Source: Diphasiastrum complanatum (Eukaryota; Streptophyta; Lycopodiopsida; Lycopodiales; Lycopodiaceae). Taken from it: a stretch of 64,000 nt of DNA. Both the position numbers and the translations under genes were made by a program. Where the stretch lies: assembly GCA_029204225.1 (NCBI GenBank), contig CM055100.1, forward strand, positions 14,636,538 through 14,700,537, read 5' to 3'. Positions 46,574 to 57,849 of the stretch are shown here, piece by piece; positions within the stretch are counted from its first letter, which is position 1, and each line of letters begins with the position of its first letter. Under the pieces are notes generated by a model that was not told the DNA's origin, did no database searches, and saw only the letters and a program-made list of their open reading frames with translations.

Positions 46574-47765
46574 ATTTTGACTAACTCAAAATGCATTTCG
46601 TCTTTTATTCGATCTCTACTGATCTCCAATCCAAGGCATTTTGTTGCTTCTCCCAAATCTATGATTTCATAATTTTTGAAAATCTAACTTTTCGTGTCCT
46701 TGAATAGCATCAAGGAGTTTCCTATCATAAGAGAATCATCCACGAAAATAGTCAGAATCACAAAAAATTTTCCTACTCTCTTTATGTATACATTGCAGTC
46801 TGGTTGTGTAGGAGTGAAGTCTAGAGACTTCAGAAGACTGTCGAGCTTCTTGTACCAAGCTCGTGATGTCTGCTTCAGTCCATAAATGCATCTCTGCAAC
46901 CGACAGACATATTGTCGATTGTTGAGGTCTTCAAATCCTTCAAGCTGCTTCATGAAGATTTCTTCCTCTAGATCTTCGTGGAGAAAGGCTGTCTTTACAT
47001 CAATCTGGTGAATTTCTAGATTGTGTTGTGTAGCGTATGCAAGGAGCAGTCGAATGCTTGTCATCTTGACCATTGGCGAATATGTGTTGAAAAAGTTGAC
47101 TCCGTACCTTTGTGTGTAGCCCTTTGCGACAAGCCTTGCTTTGTAACGTCCACCAATGCCATTTGATTTCATTGTTCTTTTGTATACCCACTTGCAGTTG
47201 ACGATCTTTTTATTTTTTGGCAGTGGCTCTAATGTCCATGCCTCGTTTCGCCTCATTGATTCGATCTCCTCTAACATTTCCTGCTTCCAAAATTCTCCCT
47301 ATGGACTATGGACAGCTTCTAGATATGTAGTTGGCTCTTCAGTGAAGCTGCAGTACTTGAATTATGTGTCTTCACTCCACTGAAGATTGTCAGCATATCG
47401 ATCTGGAGGTCTTCTTTGTCTTGTTGACCTTCTGGGTCTGTTTCGTCGCTGTTTGAATGTTTCTTGTTCGTGGGATTGATCTTCTACTTCATGTTGCTCT
47501 GGAGTCTGGGGCTCAACATTCTGATTTGACATCTGTCCTCAATCTCCTTCTTGAATTGGTAGCAGTGTGAAGATCTCGTAGCCTTTTTCATCCTTTAGTC
47601 CAGGGAATGTGGACTTATCGAACTTCACATCTCTACTCGAAACAACCTTCTTCGTGGTTGGATTGTATAGTCTGTACACTTGTGATCCGTTTGAGTACCC
47701 GACCATGATTGTTTGCTCTGGTTTATCATCGAGCTTGCTTCTTTTTTCTTTTGAAATGTGCTTGT

Positions 47766-48713
47766 TGTTGTAAAATCGCGTGTGGATATGAGCAGTAGCG
47801 GAAGTTTGAGGATTGAGCGCGACATGTAGGAATGGAAACGCAACAGTTAGTAGAAAAATTCATACAGATTGCGCGAATGAACGACGCAGTAGTGAGACAA
47901 AAATTGCACTCTGATTAATATCAACTGTGAGTACAATAGGTGGAAGTAATAACTTCAGCTTGCTGAGCGTGATAACGCTGGCTACAGATAACTCTAAAAT
48001 GAAAGAGAATTTCAATTAACTCAATTAACACTTACATAGCTTGAATCAGCTAATATATAGATTTACAAGTATCGAGGAACAAAAATATCTTACAAGCTTT
48101 TAATGCTATTTACGCCAGTCTTTGCATATGTACAAAGTTGGTAACCGCTAACCGCCTTTGGGATATTTGGTTGTCCAGTTGTTTTTAGGGTTGCTGATAA
48201 GTTGGCGACATCGGTCAGCCAATGTAGCAAAAACGCGAAAAAGCCAAAAAAAATCCGAAGGTGTCCTTAGACTAAAAGTATGCAACTCCTGAAGGTGCCC
48301 TTACACTAAAGGTATGTAAATCCCTAAGGCGCCTGTAGACTGAAGGTAGCGAAGAAGGCGAAAAAGAGAAAGGTGCCTTAAGAATGGTTTCTAAGGCATT
48401 CTGGCCAGCCTTATACTAAAGGCAGTAAAGAAGTTGGAAAAAGACAAAAAAGGCAAAGGTGCCTTAGATTAAAAGGCAGTGAAGAAGACGAAGGTGCCTT
48501 AAGAATGGTTTCTAAGGCATTCTAGCCACTTGGCCAGTGTGTCGCATTTTTTGCTAAGGAGCGAGAAAGGGTGAAGGTGCCTAAAAAAATTGTTGAAGGT
48601 AAAAGAAAGGAAAAAAAAATGTGAAGGTCCGAAAATATGAAGTCGGCCTTTGATTTTTCAGAATGCTCATTACTTGAACGATTTGTTTAAGTCTGAGCAA
48701 AAAAAATCTAACA
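47766..48713 (-). mobile_element. 948-bp solo LTR with target duplication
   Basis: On the + strand it starts TGTTGTAAAATCG and ends AAAATCTAACA, giving TGTT..AACA inverted ends. It is flanked by CTTGT at 47761-47765 and CTTGT at 48714-48718. Removing it and one CTTGT rejoins integrase codons (FGCATYK to HISKEKRSKLDD). No internal domain is present, so it is the product of recombination between two LTRs of a once-complete element. Minus orientation is favoured by a TATATATTAGC box near 48055 with U3 repeats upstream of it. Confidence 0.93.
48230..48600. repeat. AAGGTGCC-rich repeats in solo LTR U3
   Basis: Degenerate units carry GAAGGTGCCTTA plus a CTAAAGGCAGTAAAGAAG-like stretch. A 40-bp phrase (GTGCCTTAAGAATGGTTTCT..) occurs twice, near 48372 and 48498. 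They sit upstream of the TATA-like box in the inferred orientation. Confidence 0.8.
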
Positions 48714-50380
48714 CTTGTATGTTGCACATCCAAACACACGCACGTATGATAGATCAGGCTTTCTACTTGTCCACATTTCGTACGGTGTCTTGTTTTTCAG
48801 GGCTGTCGTTGTTGATATGTTCTGCAGATGTACTTATGATGATCTGAATTTTCTTTGAGGTGTGTCTCTCAACAAATGCCACGAACTTCTTAAAAGAGTC
48901 AAACACTTTAGATTTTTTCTTTAGGTAGTAGAGCGTTGTCATCCGGCTGTAATCATCAATGATTGTCAGGAAATACCTCAATCCTGAGAGCGAATCCACA
49001 TTCATCGGTCCACAAACATCTGAGTGGACGAGCTCAAGGACTTCTTTGGCTCTTCTTCCCTCATGTGTGAATGGATTCTGATACTGTTTTGCCTTTCTAA
49101 CAAGCTTTGCAGAACTCAGTATCAGGTCTACCCATGACTATGTCTTTCTTGTACATGTCATAAAGGCTCCTCATATTTAGATGATACATTCTCCTGTGCC
49201 AGAGCCGATCTTCATTTTCCGATGCATGCTATCACAACTGCTGATTATCTTGGCTTGGTAGAGATTTCCTTCTCTGCATCCAACTGTCAGCAATTTGTTT
49301 GTTGCTTTCTTGATCATTCGGCATGTATTGCCATCAAATAGAACTCGAATTCCAAGATCTGCCATCTTGGAGACTGATAGCAGGTCTTTTCTCAGTGAAG
49401 GTACACAGAGTGCTCCTGGTAGCTCTGCTTGACCTGATAGTGTTCACAGCTATAGAGTCCCGATGCCCTTGATATCATGTCAACTCCCATCACCTAGAAT
49501 CACTACTCTATTGTTTTTGAGCTCTCTGAAGTCGGTCAAGATTCTTTTGTTGCAAGTGATGTGTGATGTTGCTCCTGAATCAATGACTACATCGTAGTCT
49601 TGTTCAATGTAGCTTGTTGAAGTTTCATCACCTTTATCTGCATCCTTGGATGACTTTGCAACATTTGCTTTGTCAGCTTTGTTCTTTCTTTTTGGTTTGA
49701 ATCTGCAATTGTATGCAGAGTGCCCCTTCTTCTTGTAGTGCATGCAAAGTGTTGTTGGATTGAATCAGCATTTGTTGGCTGTGTATCCTGGTTTGTGATA
49801 GTGATCATAGGAAGAAGATTGTTGATTATCATTGCCTCTGCTCGAAGACTTTGTCTTGTCGAATCTGGGCTTGTTCTTGTTCTTCTTCTTTCCTTTTGTG
49901 AAGAGAGTTTTCTCTTGATCACTACTTCTTTCTCCTTTGTCCCATCAGTCTCTCATCAGCAACAAGACTGACTGCTTTGTTAATGTCATATCTGGTAGAC
50001 TCAGTATGAGCATTCTCAATGGCTGATAGGACGCAGAGAGAGATTTCATGAAGTACATCAATTGTTGTGGTGCTGGGACCTAGTGTTCCTAACCTGATGC
50101 AGTGAGTTGAGTGAAGATCATTATGATCTTCTCAACATGCTAATCCAATTGGTTGCCATCCCATCTTATGGATTGCAGTTGATTGTGAGGATGCATCACT
50201 AAAGCGGTAGTCCTCACTTCGTACTTCTACTTTAGTCTTTCCCATTATGCATGGCTGCTTTCGCAGTCTTCAATTTGCATGAGTAGATTTTCATTGATGG
50301 ATGAAACGATGATCGCCATTGCACGCTCATCCTTTCTGATCCACTCAGCTCTCCTCGGGTCTCCCTTTGGAAGCTGCACC

Positions 50381-51215
50381 TGTCAGAAATGGTGAACTCC
50401 TACAACTTTGTCGTAGCACGAACAAGGCACAAAGGTTGAACAATTCGTGCCAGTCAACATGACTTTGACTTGAAGCACGAACGAGAACAATTCGCGATAG
50501 TCAACGTGTCTTTGACTCGAAGCACAAACGATTCGCAAGTCAATCGCGAATCGCAAACACACCTCCAGGACCGCAAAGCCCAAAAAGGGGCGCGAAACGA
50601 AAACTACGAAAAGAACGAAAGCCAACGGGAGATTATGAAATAGACGAAGGAAAGTCTTTTGCGCTGGCAGCTGGCAGCTCAACAGGCTTCACATCCAGCT
50701 GAAACAAGTAGCAACGACACAGACTAACTAACTAGTTGATTAGCGTAAACTAGTGATGTGATTCTATTTTAAGCTATCTTGTAAACTCCACATAGTGGAG
50801 ATATAAACGATCCTCTCTGGATAATAATAAAGGAGTGAATACAGAGATCTGTAAGAGACAAAGAGAGACATAGCGAATAGAGTAAGAAAGAAAAGATACC
50901 ATAGCTATGCATGAAAGTCTGCCAACGAGCAAAACACAGCGAAAGAGTAGAATATCATTCCGCCAACGAGCGTGACACTGATGAATTCACTCTAACTAAA
51001 ACTGATAATTTAGTCACTCTATTTTCGTGCATATTGTCTTGTGCTGTATATGATGATTGCTAGAGTAGAATATGTTCTGTGATGTGTAGTCGAGTGTTTG
51101 GGATCCTGTAAGGGCTTCCGCACAAAAGAAAATTAAAACACAGAAAATTGTTTGCGATAAAGAAGACGGAGTGAGGACGAACACGAATCAGTCCCACGCA
51201 TGTGCTCTCGCGACA
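50381..51215 (+). repeat. 835-bp 5' LTR of copia family C, + copy
   Basis: TGTCAGAAATGG at 50381 and CTCTCGCGACA at 51215 give TGTC..GACA ends. A GATATAAACG TATA-like box lies near 50807, followed by ATAATAATAAAGG. Internal short repeats include GCCAACGAGC near 50920 and 50972, and AGCACGAACG-like words near 50420-50530. It is immediately followed by a primer site and gag, and it interrupts the gag of the minus copy. Confidence 0.85.
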
Positions 51216-51231
51216 TGGTATCAAAGACACC
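51216..51231 (+). other. primer-binding site, family C + copy
   Basis: TGGTATCAAAGACACC resembles the Met-tRNA primer site with two or three changes, abutting the LTR end. Confidence 0.7.
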
Positions 51232-51283
51232 AGGTTGTCACTACTGATATCCCAGCAGTGATTCTTCCAGACAACATAATATG

Positions 51284-54024
51284 GCTACGACAAACCAGAG
51301 TAGCAATCAGTCTCGATAGCGCAAATTACATAATCTGGAAATTCAAAATCAAAACACTCCTAAAGGGTCGGTGACCGAGCTCTCAGAGGTGCAGCCTCCA
51401 GAAGGAGACCCGAGGAGAGCTAAATGGATCAGAAAGGATGAGCGTGCAATGGCGATCATCGTTTCGTCCATAAATGAAGATCTACTCATGCAGATTGAAT
51501 ACTACGAAAGCAGCCATGCAGCATGGGAAAGATTAAAGCAGAAGTACGAAGTGAGGACTGCAGCTTCAGTCATGCACCTTCACAATCAGCTGCAATCAAT
51601 ACGGTGGGATGGCAACCAGTTGGATCAGCACGTTGAGAAGATCATAATGATCTTCGCTCAACTCACTACATTAGGACAGGAGCACCAGGTCCCAGCACCA
51701 CAGTAGCTGATGTACTTCATGAAATCTCTACCGATGTCCTATCAGCCGCTGAGAATGCTCATACTGAGTCTACCAGATATGAAATTCGACAAAGCAATCA
51801 GTCTTGTCACTGATGAGAGACTGATGAGAGACGAAAGAGAGAGAAGCAGTGATCAAGAGAAGGCTCTCTTTATGAAAGGCAAGAAGAAGAACAAAAACAA
51901 GCCAAGATTCGAGAAGACGAAGTCCTGGAATCAACAATCTTCTTCCTGCGATCACTGTCACAAACCAGGCCATACAGCCAACAAATGTTGGTTCAATCCA
52001 GCAATACCTTGCATGCATTGCAAGAAGAAAGGGCATTCTGCATACGATTGCAGATTCAACCCAAAAAGAAAAAACAAAACTAAAAAAGCAAACATTGCAG
52101 AATCTTCCAAAGATGCAGAAAGAGGAGACAAAGCTTTCACGATACTCGACGAAGCTTCGACAAGCTACTCCGAACATGACTACGATGTGGTCATCGATTC
52201 AGGAGCAACATCTCACATAACCTACAACAAGAAGATCTTGATCAACTTTCATGAACTCAAAAATGACAGAGCGATGATTCTAGGCGATGGAAGCAGACAC
52301 GATGTCAAAGGCATCGGCTCTCTATAGCTACGAACAATGTTAGGCCAAGCAGAGCTGCCATGAGCACTCTATGTGCCCTCACTTAGAAAAGATCTGCTAT
52401 ATGTCTCCAAGTTGACAGATCTAGGCATTCGAGTTTTGTTCGACGGCAACACTTGTTGTATGATCGAGAAGACGACAAACAAGTTGTTGACGGTCGGATG
52501 CAGAGAAGAAAACCTCTACCAGGCCAAAATAATCAGGAACTCTGATAGCATATTAAATGCTTCAGAAAACAAAGATCAGCTCTGACATAGGAGATTGTAT
52601 CATCTGAACATGCGGAGCCTGTATGACATGAGCACAAAGGACATTGTCACAGTTCTCAAAATATCAAGGCCCGAGGCTGAGATCTGCGAAGCTTGTCAGA
52701 AAGGCAAGCAACATCAGAATCCATTTACACACGAAGGAAGAAGAGCCAAGGAAGTTTTTGACCTTGTCCACTCTGATGTGTGTGGACCGATGAAAATAGA
52801 TTCGCTCTCAGGTTCAAAATATTTTCTAACGTTCATAGATGATTACAGTTGAATGACCACGATCTACTACTTGAAGAAGAAATCTGAAGTATTTGATTCT
52901 TTCAAGAAGTTCGTGGCATTTGCAGAGTGACACACCTCAAAAAGGATACAAATCCTTAGATCTGACAATGGAGGTGAATACAAAAGCACAGAATTCTCAA
53001 GATTCTGCGAAGAACGGGAGATTGAACACTAGTTCACTCCTGCATACACACTAGAATACAACGGTGTGGCAGAAAGAAAACACAACACTCGTCAAAGGAG
53101 CCAGATGCGTGATGGCACAGGCTCAATTGCCAGGCCAATTTTGGGCCGAAGCAATAGCTGCAGCAGTACATCTGTAGAATAGATCAACAACAATAGCATT
53201 GGAGCACAAAACACCATATGTAGACATGAAGAAAACCTGATCTGTCATACGCATGAGTGTTTGGATGTGCAGCATACAGGCACATTCCAAAGGAAAAGAG
53301 AAGCAAGCTTGACGACAAATCCAAACAAACAATCATGGTCGGCTACGTGAACGAAACACATGTGTACAGACTCTACGATCTAACCATGAAGAAGGTTGTT
53401 TCGAAGAGAGATGTGAAGTTTGACGAGTCCACATTCCCTGGATTGAAAGACGAAAGAGGCCATGAGATCTTCACACTGCCTATTCAAGAGGGAGATCAAG
53501 GATAGTCATCAAATCAGAATGCAAGACTCCAGACTCCAGAGCAGCAAGAAACAGAGGATCGATCCCATGAACAAGAAATGTTCGAGCAGCGACGAAACAA
53601 ACCTCGAAGGTCAACCAGACAAAGAAGACCTCCAGACCGCTATTCTGACAATCTTCCATGGAGCGAAGACACGCAGTTTGAGTACTGCAACTTCACAGAA
53701 GAACCAGCTACATACCAAGAAGCTATCTAGAGTCCAAAAGGAGAATTTTGAAAATAGGCAATGTCAGAGGAGATCAAGTCGATGAGGCAAAACGAGGCAT
53801 GGACATTAGAGCCACTGCCATAAAACAGAAAAGTAGTCGACCGCAAATGGGTGTACAAGAAGAAACTGAAATCAGATGGCACCATTGACCGCTACAAAGC
53901 AAGGCTTGTCGCGAAGGGCTACACGCAGAGATATGGTGTCGACTATTTCGACACATATTTGCCCATGGTCAAGATGACAAGCATAAGGCTGCTCTTTGCA
54001 TATGGCACACAATACAATCTAATT
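51284..54024 (+). pseudogene. copia family C polyprotein, + copy
   Basis: Gag begins near 51284, with ANYIIWKFKIKTLLKGR and, after a frameshift at about 51370, DPRRAKWIRKDERAMAIIV. It has two consecutive CCHC knuckles (CDHCHKPGHTANKC and CMHCKKKGHSAYDC). Protease follows (DVVIDSGATSHIT, 52185), then GAG-pre-integrase (LYHLNMRSLYDMS, CEACQKGKQH). Integrase has the first Asp in LVHSDVCGPM and the second in RSDNGGEY, then RT start (DRKWVYKKKLKSDGTIDRYK). Stops occur in gag (51705), after protease (52327), and at several points in the integrase (about 52850, 52930, 53030). It ends inside RT at about 54024. The 3' LTR is missing and it cannot be autonomous. Confidence 0.88.
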
Positions 54025-55191
54025 CTACAAGAGGCTAAGAGCACAAGTGGAGGAGGACAAACAAGGAAACCTTGCAAAGGAGGAGGAGGAGGAGGAAGTA
54101 GACGTATTCTTGATGGCATCTACATCCCCATCAACAAGCAATAGCAATTCAAGAGACAATTGGTGGATTGACAGTGGGGCTAGCTCCCACATGTCTTGTG
54201 AAAAGGACTTTTTCTCAACCTTACACTCTTTCAATGCTGCTAAAAAGTTTGTCTTTACTGCAAATGATGAAGAGTGTAGGATAGATGGTGTTGGCACCAT
54301 CTCTTTGTGTCTAGAATCCTCAAAATGCATGGATCTAGAAAATGTCCTTTATGTACCATCAATCTCCAAGAATATGCTTAGTGTTGGTCTACTCTTAGAA
54401 AGTGGTTTGGATGTCCACTTTAAGCATGGTGTTTGCTTCATCTTGAAGAATGATGTTTGCATTGCAAAGGTGGCAAAGTGTGATCTTTCTTGCATTGAGG
54501 AGGAGCATCAAAAGGAGGAAGATCTTGAGGATCAGCCTCAAAGCATGAGAGTTCCAAGGGAGTCCTCAATGACAATGGCGAAGTCATCGATTATCCTATT
54601 TCAATGATAGGAATAATGGTAGTGTTTTGCTCTTCAAGTAGAGATTGTAGAATCTACTTGTTTTCAACCAAAGAATTTGTCAATGGTGGAAATGTGATCT
54701 TTCAAGAGTGGAAGATTTGTAAACTTGAAGAAGCACCTTTGGATCAACACCTTATTCAATTCATTGATGTTTTGGAGTCAAGTCAAATGGAGGATCAAGC
54801 TCAAGACCCGAGGACTCCAAGAAGAATCTTGAGTATCAAGATGGAGCCATCAAGGCTCAATCATATGGATCAAGCAAGGCAAGTTGTCTTTGGCAACATT
54901 ATTTATGCACTTAATATTTTAATTGATGTATCTTCAAGTGCACAAAATGCCTTGAAATCCATGGCTTGGCATGATGTTTAGTTTTGAAGTGTGCTGCATG
55001 TATATAGACACATTTATGGAACATCTTGTAAGGGATCCTCGAAGAGGTGGTGAAAGATCCTTCATGGACATCATTCTCTATTGGAGTCTCGAAAGTTCTT
55101 TGTTTGTAGCTGGATTTTTTAGACACTTATAAAAGCTTTCATTCATCTATCAAGAGAGTTGTAAATAGATCAAGCTAAATTTGAGGAGGAG
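54025..55191 (+). pseudogene. copia family B remnant with internal deletion
   Basis: It starts in the gag C-terminus (EDKQGNLAKEEEEEE), followed by protease (WWIDSGASSHMSCEKDFFST) and the pre-integrase up to HFKHGVCFILKNDVCIA. It then jumps at about 54490 to the acidic linker after integrase (EEEHQKEEDLEDQPQS), so integrase is deleted. Later sequence lacks RT and includes scraps near 54640-54990 that I cannot place. It ends with the purine tract TTTGAGGAGGAG before the LTR. Confidence 0.8.
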
Positions 55192-55891
55192 TGTGAAGAA
55201 TTGCCAAAAATTGGCAAATCTAGCTTGATCAAAAACCATGTAGAATAGTGTAAATTGTGTACACAAGTGGGTCCCACACATGTGAGGCCATGATGCCACG
55301 TGGGAAACCCATCCTAATGTAGGTTAGGTCAAGTCAAGAGAGTTGGCCATGTCTATTTGGTGGTCATCCCTACTTTATAGGACCTACACCTAAGTTTAAG
55401 GTGAAAATTTGACCAACTAGCTACCTACCAAGCATAACTCTAGGAAATAGACTAGGGTTTCATTTTAGGTCAAGGAGAGTGAGTTAACTTCCTTATTACA
55501 TGCTGGAAATCCACCTAACTTCAAGAAGGAAGTCGAATTTGCTATGTATTCCCTCTCTCCATAGTGAGAAGATAGAAAATTTTTGGAGCTCATTGGCAAT
55601 CTCAAGCTAGTTCACTATGTACATTGATTTTTGTGATCCAAATGAAACCAAATCAATTTCTACTTGTTTCTCAGGTTGAAGGCCGTACTACAGCCTGTAG
55701 TACACATGTGTGGGCTCGGATTTCAATTTTTATCAATGCTTTTGATTGTTAATGCTTGTTGTTTGTCAAATTGCCAATCTAGATCAACTTTTTGATGACT
55801 AGTTTTTTGATAGATTGTTAAGCAAGCATCCAATCACTCTTGTGGATCTTTTGTAGATCCATTTATGGTCCTAAATTATAGTACTTTCACA
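55192..55891 (+). repeat. 700-bp LTR of copia family B
   Basis: TGTGAAGAATTGCC at 55192 follows a purine tract, and the LTR ends GTACTTTCACA at 55891, giving TGTGAA..TTCACA inverted ends. It is the 3' LTR of the remnant upstream. A TTTATAGG box lies near 55374. Confidence 0.8.
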
Positions 55892-55892
55892 T

Positions 55893-56235
55893 CAACAAGT
55901 TATCTTACCAAGGCTATCAAGCCTTGATCAATTCTAAGCAATGCATCATCATAGACCATAAGTCTAATGAGATTTTGAAAGCCATTAGAGAAGGGATTCT
56001 ATACATCTTGATTCATGAACATGCATTTGCATTTAAGTAAAAAACTATGGCATCAACATCTATGACACCTAAACTTTAGAGGTATCTTGTATATGTATCA
56101 TCATAGCATAGTTACAGATTTGCACTTATCTACTATTACTTTAAACACCAAGAATCATATTTGTGAAACATGCTTAATAAGCAAATAGTCTAGAACTAAA
56201 TTTTCTTGACAATGGGGATCATCAACAGAAAGTAG
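55893..56235 (+). pseudogene. copia family D pre-integrase fragment
   Basis: The frame reads KSNEILKAIREGILYIL, then (after stops) LNFRGILYMYHHSIVTDLHL and CETCLISK. It corresponds closely to the family D block at 43140-43430 on the minus strand. It is isolated and broken by several stops. Confidence 0.7.
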
Positions 56236-57544
56236 CTATTCAAGATCATACGGTGGCTCTAACATATACAAATGTAGTTACTCAAAAGCATACGGTGGTT
56301 CCAACAGATACAACCTACTAGTCCTGATCCAAATGATTTGGTTAAAAATTTTTGATTGCCTTATAAAAACATTTATTAAAAAAAAAATTGTGGACATTTT
56401 TTGTCTCTTTGTGTATTGTATTTATTTTAAAAACAGTTGTCTCTTGAATATAACATTTTTGTGTTATTTAAGTTTATAAGTGATTCGTATTAGTTAGATA
56501 AAGAGATTTTTTTTTTTTAATATTATATTTCTAACATTTTTTCTAAATGTTAAAATATTAACATTAAATCGCATGCAAGCTTTTTATATCAAAATCATTT
56601 AAATTGTGTTTTTTAAGTTTTAAAAAAATGTTAAAAAAATTTCAATTCTAAATTCGCCTAATTTAACAAATATTATTTATAATAACAGATTATATACAAT
56701 TAATGTTTATGATTTTTGATGATTTAATAATAAAAAAAAATTTCAATATCTTGCGTCACTCAGTCCAAATTTGAAATATTTGCAAAATGCAGTATTTTAC
56801 AAATAATGAACTAATTTTTTAATTTAAGATTCAAAATTTACGTAAATTACCAAAAAATTGTAAGAGCTTCAAAAAAAATGGGTACGCCGCCATTTCTCGT
56901 TTAAAGAGCTTTTGTGTTATTTGTCAATATTGGTTCTTTTAAAAAATTTCAAAAAAATTAAAATATGATTAGATTGACCAAAGATTTAGCTACTTTTCTA
57001 AAAAGATAAGATGTGAAAGAACTTTTTTTTACCAGTATTATCGAGGAATTGGACACTCCTACACCAAATGTGTTGTTACTACGACGCACATCAAGGTTCA
57101 CATAGAGAATCATTTCAAGTTTATTTTGAAAATCTAAAAAAAAAAATTTGAGAATGATTTCGAGGGGACAAAAATAATTTTTTTTTTTTGGATAGAATGG
57201 AACCAGTATACTGCTTTTATTCTACCCTTAAAATTGACCCCATTCAATTCCAAGAGTTTTTTGTATCACTTCTTATGAAGTTGGTAAGCAAAATCATTTC
57301 TTTACAATTGTTATTAAAAAAATTGTAAATATTGAATCTATATTTCATGCAATTAAAGACTAATGGAAGACAATTATGATTAACAAAATAGCCATACATA
57401 AATGGGCCAAGTACAAAATTATATTACAAACCAAATCAGTAAGCGTACATATGTATGCCTATTTGGCTCAACATGTTTGTGTTAGTCCTTAAAAATGTCC
57501 TTGTTGAAGATGACATGCATGAGTTGCCTCATGCAAGTGATGAC
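56236..57544. other. AT-rich intergenic sequence with dispersed repeat
   Basis: A 42-bp unit is repeated twice near 56232-56315 (CATACGGTGG(C/T)TC). The block 56310-56905 has a diverged direct copy at 58450-58800. No gene is supported. Confidence 0.5.
56310..56905 (+). repeat. dispersed AT-rich repeat, copy 1
   Basis: It shares GATCCAAATGATTTGGTT at its start, and AAGATTCAAAAT and a CC(A)AAAAAATGGG(T/C).C close, with 58450-58800 in the same orientation. The spacing differs because of indels. Confidence 0.55.
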
Positions 57545-57736
57545 TCAGGCACCATGGTCATCCTCAACTATGCGCCTCTCCACATCTAGGTCATAAGAGG
57601 GCAAGACGTCAGCTGATGGAGATGTAGCAAAGAGAGCGTCAAGAAGAGTGGCATAAAGCCGAGGAGAAGTGGGTGGAACGGGGGAAGTGCCTGCAACAGG
57701 AGAAGTTTGGAGAGGAGTCTGAAGGGGCCAAAACAT
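57545..57736 (-). CDS. unassigned 63-codon ORF
   Basis: The minus frame from ATG at 57736 has balanced codon use and locally higher GC (SPVAGTSPVPPTSPRLYAT, then LDVERRIVEDDHGA). No family is recognised. A TTGCAG inside it (near 57690) could be a splice acceptor, so this may be an exon or a captured fragment. Confidence 0.2.
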   Translation of the reverse strand: MFWPLQTPLQTSPVAGTSPVPPTSPRLYATLLDALFATSPSADVLPSYDLDVERRIVEDDHGA

Positions 57737-57849
57737 CTAATAAAGGTTCCTTCTCCAAAATAAAATTTACATTTGTTTGGTGGTGCTATTTCCTTAGAGT
57801 CCTCAATAGATGTTGCTAAAATGCGATGAAAAAACAAAATAGTATTCAT

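Larger units (their letters stand above)
46574..50380 (-). pseudogene. copia family C element, minus copy
   Basis: Gag (DPRRAEWIRKDERAMAIIV near 50350) is followed by two knuckles, one degenerate and one CMHYKKKGHSAYNC. Next are the protease (DVVIDSGATSHIT near 49580), GAG-pre-integrase, integrase (FLTIIDDYSRMTTLYYLKKK near 48960) and then a solo LTR at 47766-48713. The integrase C-terminus and linker continue to 47540, and RT (KWVYKRTMKSNG, FLHEDLEEEIFM) to the catalytic FVDD near 46735. The RT is cut by the TRIM-like element at 46573. Several stops and frame breaks occur. Its gag is cut at 50380 by the LTR of the + copy, so the + copy inserted later. Confidence 0.85.

Noticed and set aside
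45940-46580. GC-rich ORFs on the + strand as a duplicated host gene
   Set aside because: The duplicated units are LTRs of a TRIM-like element, with primer site and purine tract between them.
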